NCBI RefSeq assembly: GCF_024519315.1
Contig: NZ_JANIIC010000042.1
Span: 1 to 64,000 of the forward strand
From: Streptomyces malaysiensis subsp. samsunensis
Lineage (GTDB): Bacteria > Actinomycetota > Actinomycetes > Streptomycetales > Streptomycetaceae
Direction of reading: 5' to 3'
DNA: 64,000 nt
Shown piece by piece: positions 23,483 to 33,044 of the stretch. Position 1 is the stretch's first letter. The number at the start of each line of letters is the position of its first letter. The notes below the pieces were generated by a model, which was given only the letters and a program-made list of their open reading frames with translations, ran no database searches and had not been told where the DNA came from. The position numbers and the translations under genes are program-made.

Positions 23483-24289
23483 GTGCAGTTCCGCCAGCAG
23501 GCCCTCTCCAAGCTCCAGTCGGCAGAGGACATCGACCTGCCGGTGCGCTACGCCCGCCCCCAGGGATGGCTGGCACTCGCGGTCACGATGGCGGTCATGG
23601 CCGGGTCCGCCGTATGGGCCGTCACGGGCACCGTGTCCAACACCCTCGAGGCCACCGGGATCCTCACCCACGGACAGGGCAGCTATGTGCTCCAGAGCCC
23701 GATCGCGGGCCAGGTGACCTCCGTCCTCGCGCAGGAGGGCAGCACCCTCCCGGCGGGCGCGCCGCTGCTGAAGGTCCGCACCGCCAGTGGCACCACGGTC
23801 GTGCGCACCATCGCCGCGGGCCGGCTGACCACCCTCTCCGCCTCGATCGGCGCCGTGCTGAACACCGGCGCCGACGTGGCCTCCGTGGAGCGGGTCCGCC
23901 ACTTTGACGACCCGCTGGTGGCGACCCTGTTCGTAGCCGCGGACCGGGCGGCCTCGGTACGGGTCGGCGCGTCGGTCGACCTCAGTGTGCAGTCCGCGCC
24001 GACACAGACCTACGGTGTGCTCCGCGGTGAGGTGCGGGCCGTGGGCCGGACCGCCCAGTCGAGGCAGCAGATCGGCTCCTACCTCGGCAGTGAGCAACTC
24101 GGCGAGGAGTTCTCCAAACACGGCCCGCCGGTCGCCGTCCAGGTGCGCCTCGACCGCAGCTCCGCCACCCGCTCGGGCTACCGCTGGTCGTCCCCCGACG
24201 GCCCGCCGTTCGCCCTCGGCTCCATGACCCTGACCAGCGGCACCGTCCACCTGGCCGCCCACCACCCCATCGATTGGCTGCTCCCGTGA
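23483..24289 (+). CDS. NHLM secretion adaptor, HlyD/membrane-fusion-like
   Basis: 268 residues. A cytoplasmic N-terminus (FRQQALSKLQSAEDIDLPV) is followed by one membrane anchor (LALAVTMAVMAGSAVWAV) and a biotinyl-lipoyl-like region with ILTHGQGSYVLQSPIAGQV, as in HlyD-type adaptors. The start FRQQALxKLxSxExLD is the typical entry of NHLM secretion proteins (TIGR03794-like). It should bridge the ABC exporters and the outside; in a Gram-positive it is an extracellular accessory subunit. GTG start with GAGGAAAG upstream; GTGA overlap with the first ABC gene. No long coiled coil is present, unlike Gram-negative HlyD. Confidence 0.84.
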   Translation: MQFRQQALSKLQSAEDIDLPVRYARPQGWLALAVTMAVMAGSAVWAVTGTVSNTLEATGILTHGQGSYVLQSPIAGQVTSVLAQEGSTLPAGAPLLKVRTASGTTVVRTIAAGRLTTLSASIGAVLNTGADVASVERVRHFDDPLVATLFVAADRAASVRVGASVDLSVQSAPTQTYGVLRGEVRAVGRTAQSRQQIGSYLGSEQLGEEFSKHGPPVAVQVRLDRSSATRSGYRWSSPDGPPFALGSMTLTSGTVHLAAHHPIDWLLP

Positions 24290-26568
24290 CCGCGACGAAC
24301 GAGAGCGGACCGCCCCGGCCGGCACCCGCCGGAAGCAGCGGGGCGCGCCGCCCCCAGCCGGCCCGTGGACGGCGGCGCGCGCCACGCGGCGGAACCGGGC
24401 CGAGGAAACCACGGCGCCGTACCGTACGCACCCCCACCGTGCTCCAGATGGAGGCCCTGGAGTGCGGTGCGGCGTCGCTGGCCATGGTGCTCGGCCACTA
24501 CGGCCGCCATGTGCCGCTGGAGGAGCTGCGGATCGCCTGCGGGGTCTCCCGGGACGGCTCGCGCGCCAGTAATCTGCTCAAGGCCGCCCGGAGCTACGGT
24601 CTGCGGGCCAAGGGCATGCAGATGGAGCCCGAGGCCCTCGCGGAGGTCCAGGCCCCGGCGATCCTGTTCTGGGAGTTCAACCACTACGTCGTCTTCGACG
24701 GCATGGGGCGGCGGTTCGGCAAGCGCGGCGTCCACATCAACGACCCCGACAAGGGACGCCGCTTCATCCCCGTCGAGGAGTTCGACACCAGCTTCACCGG
24801 TGTGGTCCTGGTCCTCGAACCCGAGGACTCCTTCCGCCGGGGCGGGCGCCGCCCCGGGGTGCTGGGCGCCCTGCCCCCGCGCATGCGCGGCACCACGGGC
24901 ACCCTGCTGGCCTCGCTGCTGGCCAGCCTGCTGCTGGTGGCGGTGGGGGCCGCGGTCCCGGCGCTCAGCCGCACCTTCATCGACACCTTCCTGATCGGCG
25001 GTCAGGACTCGACGCTGGAGCCGCTGTTCGCGTCCATGGGCGTGGCGGTGGTCCTCACCGCCGTGCTGACCGGTGTGCAGCAGGCCAATCTGCTGCGCGG
25101 GCGCATCATCTCCTCCACCCTCAGCAGCGCGCGGTTCCTGCGGCATCTGCTGCGGCTGCCGGTCACCTTCTTCGCCCAGCGCAGCCCGGCCGACCTGGTC
25201 CAGCGGTTGCGCTCCAACGACACCGTCGCCGAGACCCTCGCCCGCGATCTGGCCGCCGCGGCCGTCGACGGGATCGTCGTGGTCCTCTACGCCGTGCTGC
25301 TGTGGACCTACGACCCCCAACTCACCCTCATCGGCGTCGGGTTGGCGATGCTCAACGTGGTGGCCATACGGGTGGTGGTGCGGCTGCGGGCCACCAGGAC
25401 CCAGAAGCTGCGCGCCGACACCGCCCGGCTGACCACCACCTCGTACACCGGACTCCAGCTCATCGAGACCGTGAAGGCCACCGGCGGCGAGACGGGCTAC
25501 TTCCGCCGCTGGGCCGGTCAGCACGCCATCACCCTGGAGGAGCAGCAGCGCCTCGGCGTGCCGAGCTCGGTACTGGCCGTGGTGGCCCCCACCCTCGCCA
25601 CGCTCAACAGCGCCCTCATCCTCTGGATCGGCGGACTGCGGGCCGTGGAGGGCCATATCTCGATCGGTCTGCTGGTGGCCTTCCAGGCGCTGGTGACCCG
25701 CTTCACCGCGCCCATCACCCGGCTCAACTCGGTGGCCGGGCGCATCCAGGACTTCTCCGCCGACGTGGCCCGGCTCAAGGACGTGGAGAACTTCCCGGTG
25801 GACTCCCTCTACACCCGCGACGAGCCGCGCGAGGACACCCGCCGGCTGACCGGGCAGGTGACACTGGAGAACATCACCTTCGGCTACAGCCCGCTGGACG
25901 AACCGCTGCTGCGCGACTTCTCGCTGTCCGTCGGCCCCGGCCGGCAGGTGGCGCTCGTCGGTGCCTCCGGCAGCGGCAAGTCCACCGTCTCCCGGCTCGT
26001 CTCCGGCCTCTACACCCCCTGGGAAGGGGTCATCCGCATCGACGGACAGCGTCTGGAGGACATTCCCCGCGGTGCGCTGGCCGCCTCGGTCTCCTTCGTC
26101 GACCAGGAGGTCTTCCTGTTCGAGGGCACGGTGCGGGACAACGTGGCGCTGTGGGACCCGTCGATCCCGGACGACGCGGTGCTGGAGGCCCTGCGGGACG
26201 CCGCGCTCTACGACGATGTGATCGCACGGCGCCCGGAGGGGATCCACTGCCGGGTGGAGCAGGACGGCCGCAACTTCTCCGGCGGCCAGCGGCAGCGGCT
26301 GGAGATCGCCCGCGCCCTGGTGCGCCGCCCCAGTGTGCTGGTGCTGGACGAGGTCACCAGCGCCCTGGACGCGCGGACCGAGCAGATCGTCATGGACAAC
26401 CTGCGCCGCCGCGGCTGTGCGTGTGTGGTGATCGCCCACCGGCTCAGCACCGTACGGGACAGCGACGAGATCCTCGTCCTGAACCGCGGCACGGTCGTCG
26501 AACGCGGACGGCACGAGGACCTCGCCGCCGCCGGAGGCCCGTACGCCGAGCTGATGAAGGAGCACTGA
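24286..26568 (+). CDS. NHLM peptide exporter with C39 leader peptidase (ABC transporter)
   Basis: GTG start overlapping the adaptor stop gives 760 residues; an Arg/Pro-rich tail of about 45 residues leads to the C39 domain. The peptidase set is complete: Gln54, Cys60 (LECGAASLAMVLGHYG), His133 (EFNHYVVFDG) and Asp153 (INDPDKG). Six membrane segments follow (about 200-480). The ATPase has Walker A GASGSGKST (about 559), signature FSGGQRQRLEIARAL, and Walker B VLVLDEVTSALD with an H-loop IAHRLST. It should cut the precursor after Gly-Gly while exporting it. The TTG at 24274 is a less likely start. The second exporter gene starts one base after the stop. Confidence 0.92.
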   Translation: MTATNESGPPRPAPAGSSGARRPQPARGRRRAPRGGTGPRKPRRRTVRTPTVLQMEALECGAASLAMVLGHYGRHVPLEELRIACGVSRDGSRASNLLKAARSYGLRAKGMQMEPEALAEVQAPAILFWEFNHYVVFDGMGRRFGKRGVHINDPDKGRRFIPVEEFDTSFTGVVLVLEPEDSFRRGGRRPGVLGALPPRMRGTTGTLLASLLASLLLVAVGAAVPALSRTFIDTFLIGGQDSTLEPLFASMGVAVVLTAVLTGVQQANLLRGRIISSTLSSARFLRHLLRLPVTFFAQRSPADLVQRLRSNDTVAETLARDLAAAAVDGIVVVLYAVLLWTYDPQLTLIGVGLAMLNVVAIRVVVRLRATRTQKLRADTARLTTTSYTGLQLIETVKATGGETGYFRRWAGQHAITLEEQQRLGVPSSVLAVVAPTLATLNSALILWIGGLRAVEGHISIGLLVAFQALVTRFTAPITRLNSVAGRIQDFSADVARLKDVENFPVDSLYTRDEPREDTRRLTGQVTLENITFGYSPLDEPLLRDFSLSVGPGRQVALVGASGSGKSTVSRLVSGLYTPWEGVIRIDGQRLEDIPRGALAASVSFVDQEVFLFEGTVRDNVALWDPSIPDDAVLEALRDAALYDDVIARRPEGIHCRVEQDGRNFSGGQRQRLEIARALVRRPSVLVLDEVTSALDARTEQIVMDNLRRRGCACVVIAHRLSTVRDSDEILVLNRGTVVERGRHEDLAAAGGPYAELMKEH

Positions 26569-26569
26569 C

Positions 26570-29434
26570 ATGGCGTCCGTTCACCCGGCCCCGGCGGTGG
26601 CCGCGGACGGCGGCGACGCGGTGGTCCAGGCGCTGGGCGCGCTCGGCACGCCCGTCGACTGCGCCGGGCTGCGCAGCCTCCCGCTGGAGGGCCCGCAGGT
26701 GCTCTGGCTCGTCGTCGGCGGCGCCCTGGACCTGTTCGCGGTGGACGCCGCCGAGGAGGGGCAGTGGCACTTCCTCGGTCGGCTCGAGACCGGCGCGGCG
26801 CTCCCGGGCCCGGTCGAGGGCCCGCGCCACACCCTGCTGGGCCGGCCCTCCCAGGACTGCCTGGTGCGCCGCATCCCCCTGCGCGAGCTGTACCGTCCGG
26901 AGGCGTACGACGCGTACGGCGCGGCCCGGACCGGCGATCCGTACGGCACCTACGGGGACGGCGGGTTCCAGGACACCCCGCCCACTCCGCTGGAGCACGC
27001 CGTGGCGCTCGGGGTGAGCCGCAGCCTCGGCGTCCTCTTCCAGGCCCCGCTGGACGGCGGCGCCGCGCCCGAGGCGGCCGACGAGGACCTGCTCTGGCTT
27101 CCGGTGCCGTCCGGCAGTGTGCGCTACGGCGCCGAGTACAGCGCCCAGGCCGCCGGTGACCTGCTGATCGACGGTGCGCTGTGGCAGCGGATGGTCAATC
27201 AGCAGTACCGCCTCGGCACCGCCGTGGACCGCTGGATCGAGACCATGGAGCGGGCCCACGCGGACCGTACGGCGGCCGGTATCCGGGCCGGTGAGGCCGT
27301 GCGCACCCGCGCCGACCAGGCGCTGATCGCCTCCATCGGAGGGCCGCGGCGCGAGCGGGTGTCGGAGGAGGCCACCGACGACGCCGTCCACGCGGTGTGC
27401 CGCCGGGTGGCGGAGGCCGCCGGGATCACCCTGCCCGAGCCGTCCAGGAGCCGCGCCACCGACGAACGTGTCGACCCGGTCGAGCGCATCGCCGCCCATG
27501 CCCGGATCCGCACCCGCGCCGTCCGGCTGGAGGGCAGTTGGTGGCGGGACGACGCCGGACCGCTGGTGGGCTACCGCGCCAAGTCCGGGGCCCCGGTGGC
27601 GCTGCTGTGGCGGCGCGGCCGGTACGAGGCGGTCAACCCCGCCTCGGGCCTGCGGATCCGCGTCGACAAGGGCACCGCGCAGGAGTTCGAGCCGCGGGCC
27701 GTGATGTTCTACCGTCCGCTGCCCGACCGGCCGATGACCATGTGGCGGCTGATGCGCTTCAGCGTGCGCGGCGCCACCGGGGACTTCCGCAACCTTGTGA
27801 TCAGCGGGCTGGTGACGGTGGCGCTCGGCGCGCTGGTGCCGCTCGCCACCGGCCAGGTGCTGGGCGGATTCGTACCCCGCGCCGAGAAGGGCCCCATCGT
27901 CCAGATCGCCCTGGCCCTGATCGTCTCCAGCGTCGTCGCGGCCGCCTTCATGCTGATGCAGAACCTGACCCTGCTGCGGCTGGAGGGGCGGCTGGAGTCC
28001 ACCCTCCAGCCCGCGGTGTGGGACCGGCTGCTGCGGCTGCCCACCACCTTCTTCGCCGAGCGCTCCACCGGAGAGCTGGCCAGTGCGGCAATGGGCATCA
28101 GCACCATGCGCCGGGTGCTGTCCGGGATCGCGCCGACGGTCCTCCAGGCCGGCACCGTGGGCGCGATGAACCTCGCTCTGCTGCTGTACTACAGCGCCTC
28201 CCTGGCGCTTGTGGTGATCGCGATCCTGTTGGTGGTCTCCGGGGTCTTCCTCGGGATGGGGCTGTGGCAGGTGCGCTGGCAGCGGCGGCTGGTGGAGAGC
28301 GAGAACAAGCTCAACAACCAGGCGTTCCAGACCCTGCGCGGACTGCCCAAACTGCGGGTCGCCGCGGCCGAGAACTTCGCCTACGCGGCATGGGCCCGCG
28401 GCTTCGCCCACTCCCGCGATCTGCATCAGCGCACCGGGCGCATCAAGAACCTCACCCAGGTGCTGGACTCCGTCTACCTTCCGCTGGTCTCCCTCACCGT
28501 GTTCATGCTGCTGGCCGGGCCGGCGCGGGGGAGCATGTCGGCGGGCGCCTTCCTGACGTTCAACACCTCCGTGACCATGCTGCTCACCTCGCTGACCCAG
28601 CTCGCCAACTCCCTGGTCTCCGTGGTGGCGGTCCTGCCCATGTTCGAGCAGGTCAAGCCGATCCTGGACGAGCCGCCCGAGGTCCGCGGCGGCAGCGCCC
28701 AGCCGGGAGTGCTCTCCGGTGACCTCCGGGCCAGAAACCTCACCTTCCGCTACGGCGACGACGGGCCGCTGGTGCTCGACGATGTCTCGCTGGAGATCCG
28801 GCCGGGCGAATTCGTGGCCGTCGTCGGCCCGAGCGGCTGCGGCAAGTCGACCCTGCTGCGGTTGCTCATCGGCTTCGAACGGCCGGTGTCCGGCAGTGTG
28901 CTCTACGACGGCCAGGACCTCGCCGCCCTCGACCAGGCGGCGGTGCGCCGCCAGTGCGGGGTGGTCCTCCAGAACGCCCAGCCCCTGGGCGGTACGATCC
29001 TCGACTGCATCCGCGGCGCCGAGCCGTACACCCCAGAGGAGGCCATGGAGGCCGCCGAACTGGCGGGTCTGGCCGAGGACATCCGCCATATGCCCATGGG
29101 ACTCCAGACCATGATCTCCGGCAGCGGCGCCATCTCCGGTGGCCAGCGGCAGCGGCTGATGATCGCCCAGGCCCTGATCCGCCGTCCGCGCATCCTCTTC
29201 TTCGACGAGGCCACCAGCGCCCTGGACAACGAGACCCAGCGCATCGTCATCGACAGCACCCGCCGTCTCAACGCCAGCCGGCTGGTGATCGCGCACCGGC
29301 TGTCCACCGTCATGGACGCCGACCGCGTGCTGGTCATGGAGGGCGGCCGGCTCGTGGAGCAGGGCGCCCCGGCCGAGCTGATGGCCATCCCGGGCGGAAA
29401 GCTGCACGAGCTGGTGCGGCGCCAGACGCTCTAG
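26570..29434 (+). CDS. Second NHLM exporter subunit (ABC permease/ATPase without peptidase)
   Basis: 954 residues, the expected large size for the second NHLM ABC subunit (TIGR03797-like). The N-terminal 400 residues contain a degenerate cyclic-nucleotide-binding-like fold and no C39 motif. A membrane domain (about 400-690) precedes an ATPase with GPSGCGKST, ISGGQRQRLMIAQAL and ILFFDEATSALD, all intact. It most likely forms a heterodimer or acts in sequence with the peptidase-exporter. ATG start one base after the upstream stop. It is the last gene of the export operon and converges on an MFS gene 18 bases away. Confidence 0.9.
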   Translation: MASVHPAPAVAADGGDAVVQALGALGTPVDCAGLRSLPLEGPQVLWLVVGGALDLFAVDAAEEGQWHFLGRLETGAALPGPVEGPRHTLLGRPSQDCLVRRIPLRELYRPEAYDAYGAARTGDPYGTYGDGGFQDTPPTPLEHAVALGVSRSLGVLFQAPLDGGAAPEAADEDLLWLPVPSGSVRYGAEYSAQAAGDLLIDGALWQRMVNQQYRLGTAVDRWIETMERAHADRTAAGIRAGEAVRTRADQALIASIGGPRRERVSEEATDDAVHAVCRRVAEAAGITLPEPSRSRATDERVDPVERIAAHARIRTRAVRLEGSWWRDDAGPLVGYRAKSGAPVALLWRRGRYEAVNPASGLRIRVDKGTAQEFEPRAVMFYRPLPDRPMTMWRLMRFSVRGATGDFRNLVISGLVTVALGALVPLATGQVLGGFVPRAEKGPIVQIALALIVSSVVAAAFMLMQNLTLLRLEGRLESTLQPAVWDRLLRLPTTFFAERSTGELASAAMGISTMRRVLSGIAPTVLQAGTVGAMNLALLLYYSASLALVVIAILLVVSGVFLGMGLWQVRWQRRLVESENKLNNQAFQTLRGLPKLRVAAAENFAYAAWARGFAHSRDLHQRTGRIKNLTQVLDSVYLPLVSLTVFMLLAGPARGSMSAGAFLTFNTSVTMLLTSLTQLANSLVSVVAVLPMFEQVKPILDEPPEVRGGSAQPGVLSGDLRARNLTFRYGDDGPLVLDDVSLEIRPGEFVAVVGPSGCGKSTLLRLLIGFERPVSGSVLYDGQDLAALDQAAVRRQCGVVLQNAQPLGGTILDCIRGAEPYTPEEAMEAAELAGLAEDIRHMPMGLQTMISGSGAISGGQRQRLMIAQALIRRPRILFFDEATSALDNETQRIVIDSTRRLNASRLVIAHRLSTVMDADRVLVMEGGRLVEQGAPAELMAIPGGKLHELVRRQTL

Positions 29435-29452
29435 CACGGCGGGCCATCGGCG

Positions 29453-31018
29453 CTACGGGGCGGCCGTGCCGGCGGCCTCCTCGGCCTTGTGCGGCTGGAC
29501 CGCCGGGCCGGGCCTGCCTCGCAGCGGTACCTCCTGGACGCACAGGGCGGCGATGAAGGCCACGACACAGACGACGCCCGCGGTCAGGAAGATCCGCTGG
29601 GTGCCGGTGGCGACGGCGTGCAGGTAGCCGTCCCTGGCGGCCTGCGGCAGCCGGGCCAGCGCCGCCGGGTCGGGCCGGGCCTCGCCCCTCTCCGCCCCGG
29701 CGGGTGCGTGGCCCTGGACCGCGCCGGTGAACAGCGAACCGAAGACCGCCACACCCAGGGAGCCGCCGATGGTGCGGAACAGGGTGACCGACGCGGACGC
29801 GGCCCCCATGTCCCGCATCTCCACACTGTTCTGCGCGATGGTGGTGACCATCTGCATCTGGCAGCCCGTGCCCGTGCCCACCAGGGCCATGAAGCACCCG
29901 GTGGCCGTGCGGGAGGTCGTGGCGTCCATGGTGGCCAGCAGGAACAGACCGACGGCCATGCACACGGTGCCGACGATGGGAAAGATCTTGTACCGGCCGG
30001 TGGCGGACATGACCTTGCCGCCGACCTGGGACATGATCACCACGGGGATCATCAGGGGGAGCAGCAGCAGACCGGAACGGGAGGCGGAGACGCCCTGGAC
30101 GGTCTGCTGGTACAGCGGCAGATACAGCGAGCAGCCGAACATCACCACCCCGCCCACCAGGATCAGCGAGGATGCCAGGGAGAAGTTGCGGTGCCCGGTG
30201 AAGATGCGCAGCGGCACGAGCGGTTCGGCCGCCCGCCGCTGCCGGGCCACGAAGGCGGGCAGGCCCACCGCGGCCAGCGCGAACAGCCCCAGGATCTGCC
30301 ACGAGGTCCATGAGTAGCTGGAACCGGCCCAGGTGGCGGCCAGGGTGAGGGCGCAGATGGTCGCCGTCATCACGGTGATGCCCGGCCAGTCGATACGGGC
30401 CCTGGCCCGGGTGGCGGGCAGCCGTAGCACCAGCTGACACCAGACCAGGGTGAGGACACCGAGCGGCAGATTGATGAAGAAGGCCCAGCGCCAGCCGAAA
30501 TGGCCCGTGATGAAGCCGCCGAGCAGCGGGCCGCCGATGGTGCCGATGGCCATGATGGAGGCGGTCATGCCCTGGTAGCGGCCCCGCTCCCGGGGTGGTG
30601 CCAGCGAGGCGATCAGGGCGAAGGCACCGGCGCCGATGCCACCCGCGCCCAGACCCTGGAGGGCCCGGAAGAGGATCAGCTGCGTCATCGAATGGGCCGC
30701 GCCGGACAGCGCCGAGCCGAGCACGAAGACGACGACGGCGATCAGGTACATGTGCTTGCGGCCGTACAGATCGCCGAACTTGCCCCAGACGGGGGTGGAG
30801 GCGGCGGTGGCCAGGGTGTAGGCGGTCACCACCCAGGAGATGTGCTCCAGGCCGCCGAGGTCGCCCACGATCGTCGGCATCGCGGTGCCCACGATTGTGG
30901 CATCGAGCATCGACAGCAGCATCGCGAGCAGCACACCGAGCAGGGCCGGACGGACGCTTTTCGGGACGGTCTCCGGCGCGGTGGGACCGCCGGACGGCGG
31001 TGCGTCGGATACGGACAA
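29453..31018 (-). CDS. MFS drug efflux protein, DHA2 (EmrB/QacA) type
   Basis: 521 residues with about 14 membrane segments. Motif A appears as GKFGDLYGRKHMY, the DHA2 signature LDATIVGTAMPTIVGDL is in helix 1, and motif C-like glycines follow. It exports amphiphilic compounds by proton antiport. The start is TTG at 31018, with GGAAG ten bases upstream; no better ATG or GTG is in frame nearby. It is convergent with the NHLM operon and divergent from a GT-C gene, so a link to either is only possible. Acidic C-terminal tail ends in Ala/Pro. Confidence 0.88.
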   Translation of the reverse strand: MSVSDAPPSGGPTAPETVPKSVRPALLGVLLAMLLSMLDATIVGTAMPTIVGDLGGLEHISWVVTAYTLATAASTPVWGKFGDLYGRKHMYLIAVVVFVLGSALSGAAHSMTQLILFRALQGLGAGGIGAGAFALIASLAPPRERGRYQGMTASIMAIGTIGGPLLGGFITGHFGWRWAFFINLPLGVLTLVWCQLVLRLPATRARARIDWPGITVMTATICALTLAATWAGSSYSWTSWQILGLFALAAVGLPAFVARQRRAAEPLVPLRIFTGHRNFSLASSLILVGGVVMFGCSLYLPLYQQTVQGVSASRSGLLLLPLMIPVVIMSQVGGKVMSATGRYKIFPIVGTVCMAVGLFLLATMDATTSRTATGCFMALVGTGTGCQMQMVTTIAQNSVEMRDMGAASASVTLFRTIGGSLGVAVFGSLFTGAVQGHAPAGAERGEARPDPAALARLPQAARDGYLHAVATGTQRIFLTAGVVCVVAFIAALCVQEVPLRGRPGPAVQPHKAEEAAGTAAP

Positions 31019-31352
31019 GTCTGATCACTTCCTTCTCAAGGCGCTCGGCGCGGGGTCGCGCGGGAGTGGGCCCCGAAAGCGTCGGGATCCCGAAAGGGCA
31101 GGGGCGGGGGTCCTGAAAGAGGTGGGCTCCGCAACAGAAGAGCACATCGAATGGAGAAGTCCCCGCTTTTCGATCAGGACTCCGACCGGGAAGCCGCCCC
31201 GCCTCGGCGCTCCTCGAACACGGCCGGCCCACTCCCGGCCGGCGCGGCCGGCCTGCGATGCCCACGGCGACATCCGGGCCGGTTTGCGGACTTGGCTCAA
31301 GTTTCGGGCGGATATCGGGCGCGGCGGCACGCGGGCGTTAGCGTCTGTCGCT
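31019..31352. other. Divergent promoter region between MFS and GT-C genes
   Basis: 334 bases with no supported gene. The MFS ribosome site is at its left end. At its right end TAGCGT (31339-31344) lies 8 bases before the GT-C ATG, which has no Shine-Dalgarno, suggesting a leaderless mRNA. GGCCGGC-type inverted repeats lie around 31222-31253. Confidence 0.5.
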
Positions 31353-33044
31353 ATGCGGTGGGCCGGTGTGATCGACAGGGTGACCAGGGCCGTCGGCGGG
31401 CCGAAGGGCCGGTCGGCGGCGGAGCCGGTGCGGCATCGGCGGTGGCTGGTGGCGGCCGCCGTCGTGGCGCTCCTCCTCCAGATGGCGGTCGCGATGGTCA
31501 CCACCGCGGTGGAGCAGACCCCGACCATCGACGAGCCCGTGTATGTGGGCACGGCGGTGGACTCCCTGCACCACCACCGGGTGCGGTACAACCCCGAGCA
31601 TCCACCGCTGGGCAAGCTCATCATCGCGACGGGGGTGGCGTTCGCGCATCCGCGCCTCGACGCCCGCTTCACCGGTGACCAGACGGCGCTCGGGCGGCAG
31701 GTGCTCTACGCATCGGGCAACGACCCCTGGCGGCTGATGCTGAGCGCACGGCTGCCGATGATCGCGCTGACGCTGCTGTTCGGGCTGGTGGTGTTTGCGT
31801 TCGCCCGCGATCTGACCGGCCCCGTGGGCGGGGCGGTGGCCCTCGCCCTGTACGCCTTCTCGCCGGACGTCATCGCGCACGGTTCCCTCGCCACGCTCGA
31901 CGTACCGGCGGCCGGTTTCCTGCTGACATCGGTCTGGCTGCTGTGGCGGGCGCGGCGGCGGCCGCGGCCGCACCTTCCGCTCGCCGGGGCAGCCCTCGGC
32001 GCGGCCCTGGCCACGAAGATGAGCATGCTGGCGGCGGTTCCGGTGCTGCTGCTCCTGGCCGTGCTCTCGGTCTGGTACGCCCGCCGTGCGCACCACCGCT
32101 CACCGCGCGGCCGTCTGCGGTCGCTCGGGATCGGGGTGGCGGCGGCGGTGGGCGTGGCGCTGATCGCGGTGGCCGTGGTGTGGGCCGTCTATGTGCTGGT
32201 CGACCCCCGGCCGCGCTGGACGTCCACCGGTCATGTGCCCGCCGTGCACGGGTTGCGCGGGCTCGCCGTCGACCGGCTGCCGCTTCCGGAGGCGTACCGC
32301 GACGGGATGCGCGTCCAGTTCGGCTTCGAGTACGACACCTGGCGTGGCTTTCTGCTGGGCCGCCGCTACCTCGGGTCGCTGTGGTACTACCTGCCCGTCG
32401 CGCTGCTGGTGAAGACGCCCCTGGGCATGCTCGCGCTGTGGTTCGCCGGGGCGGTCACGATGCTGGCGGTTCCCCGGCTGCGGCACGCCGCGCCGTATGT
32501 GCTCGTCCCCGCGGCGGTGCTGCTGCTCGCCGCCCTGGACGGGGCCCGCAACCTCGGGGTGCGGTACGCCATCTTCCTGCCGATGTTCCTGGCGGTGGCG
32601 GCGGCCGCGCCGATGGCCGTACGGCGGCGATGGGCGTACGGTGCCACGCTGGCGCTGGTCCTGTTCGTGGCGGTCAGCTCGCTGCGGACGTATCCGTACT
32701 ACCTGCCGTACTCCAACGAGGCGTTCGGCGGCCCCTCCCGGACCCATCTGCGGCTGCATGACTCGAACGTCGACTGGGGGCAGGACCTGGGGCGGCTGGC
32801 CGACCGCCTCCGGGAGCGATACCGGGGCGAGCGGATCTGGCTCGTCTACAAGGGCAGCGGTGTGCCGTCCGCCTATGGCATCCGCGCGTCCGACCCGCGC
32901 CGGATCCCGCCGGAGGAGGTGCGCGGGCTGCTCGTGGTCTCGGACTCCTCGGTCGCCCAGGCCACCGGCCGGCTGGCGGCGCTGATCGACGGCAGTGAGC
33001 CGATCGACGAGGTCGGCCACTCGATCACCATCTACCGCCGCTGA
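31353..33044 (+). CDS. GT-C membrane glycosyltransferase, PMT/ArnT-like
   Basis: 563 residues with about ten hydrophobic segments. The first outer loop has TPTIDEPVYVGTAVD, with the Asp-Glu expected in GT39/GT83-like enzymes, followed by YNPEHPPLGKLI, a strong hallmark of this group. A second conserved spot is ATLDVPAAGF. Such enzymes use polyprenyl-phosphate sugars to glycosylate proteins or envelope polymers outside the membrane. The ATG at 31353 is preferred, because the open frame upstream to 30840 overlaps the MFS gene. No Shine-Dalgarno is visible; TAGCGT eight bases upstream suggests leaderless expression. Acceptor unknown. Confidence 0.83.
   Translation: MRWAGVIDRVTRAVGGPKGRSAAEPVRHRRWLVAAAVVALLLQMAVAMVTTAVEQTPTIDEPVYVGTAVDSLHHHRVRYNPEHPPLGKLIIATGVAFAHPRLDARFTGDQTALGRQVLYASGNDPWRLMLSARLPMIALTLLFGLVVFAFARDLTGPVGGAVALALYAFSPDVIAHGSLATLDVPAAGFLLTSVWLLWRARRRPRPHLPLAGAALGAALATKMSMLAAVPVLLLLAVLSVWYARRAHHRSPRGRLRSLGIGVAAAVGVALIAVAVVWAVYVLVDPRPRWTSTGHVPAVHGLRGLAVDRLPLPEAYRDGMRVQFGFEYDTWRGFLLGRRYLGSLWYYLPVALLVKTPLGMLALWFAGAVTMLAVPRLRHAAPYVLVPAAVLLLAALDGARNLGVRYAIFLPMFLAVAAAAPMAVRRRWAYGATLALVLFVAVSSLRTYPYYLPYSNEAFGGPSRTHLRLHDSNVDWGQDLGRLADRLRERYRGERIWLVYKGSGVPSAYGIRASDPRRIPPEEVRGLLVVSDSSVAQATGRLAALIDGSEPIDEVGHSITIYRR

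Noticed and set aside
22808..29437. Large minus-strand open frames over the NHLM genes (534, 797 and 997 codons)
   Set aside because: Shadows of the ABC exporter and adaptor genes; composition dominated by Gly, Arg and Gln.
29434..29469. 7-bp inverted repeat between the NHLM operon and the MFS gene as bidirectional terminator
   Set aside because: Arms are short, the loop is 22 bases and the right arm lies in MFS coding sequence; too weak to list as a feature.
30840..31352. N-terminal extension of the GT-C glycosyltransferase frame
   Set aside because: It overlaps the divergent MFS gene start and encodes low-complexity Arg/Pro/Ser residues; the membrane protein begins at 31353.
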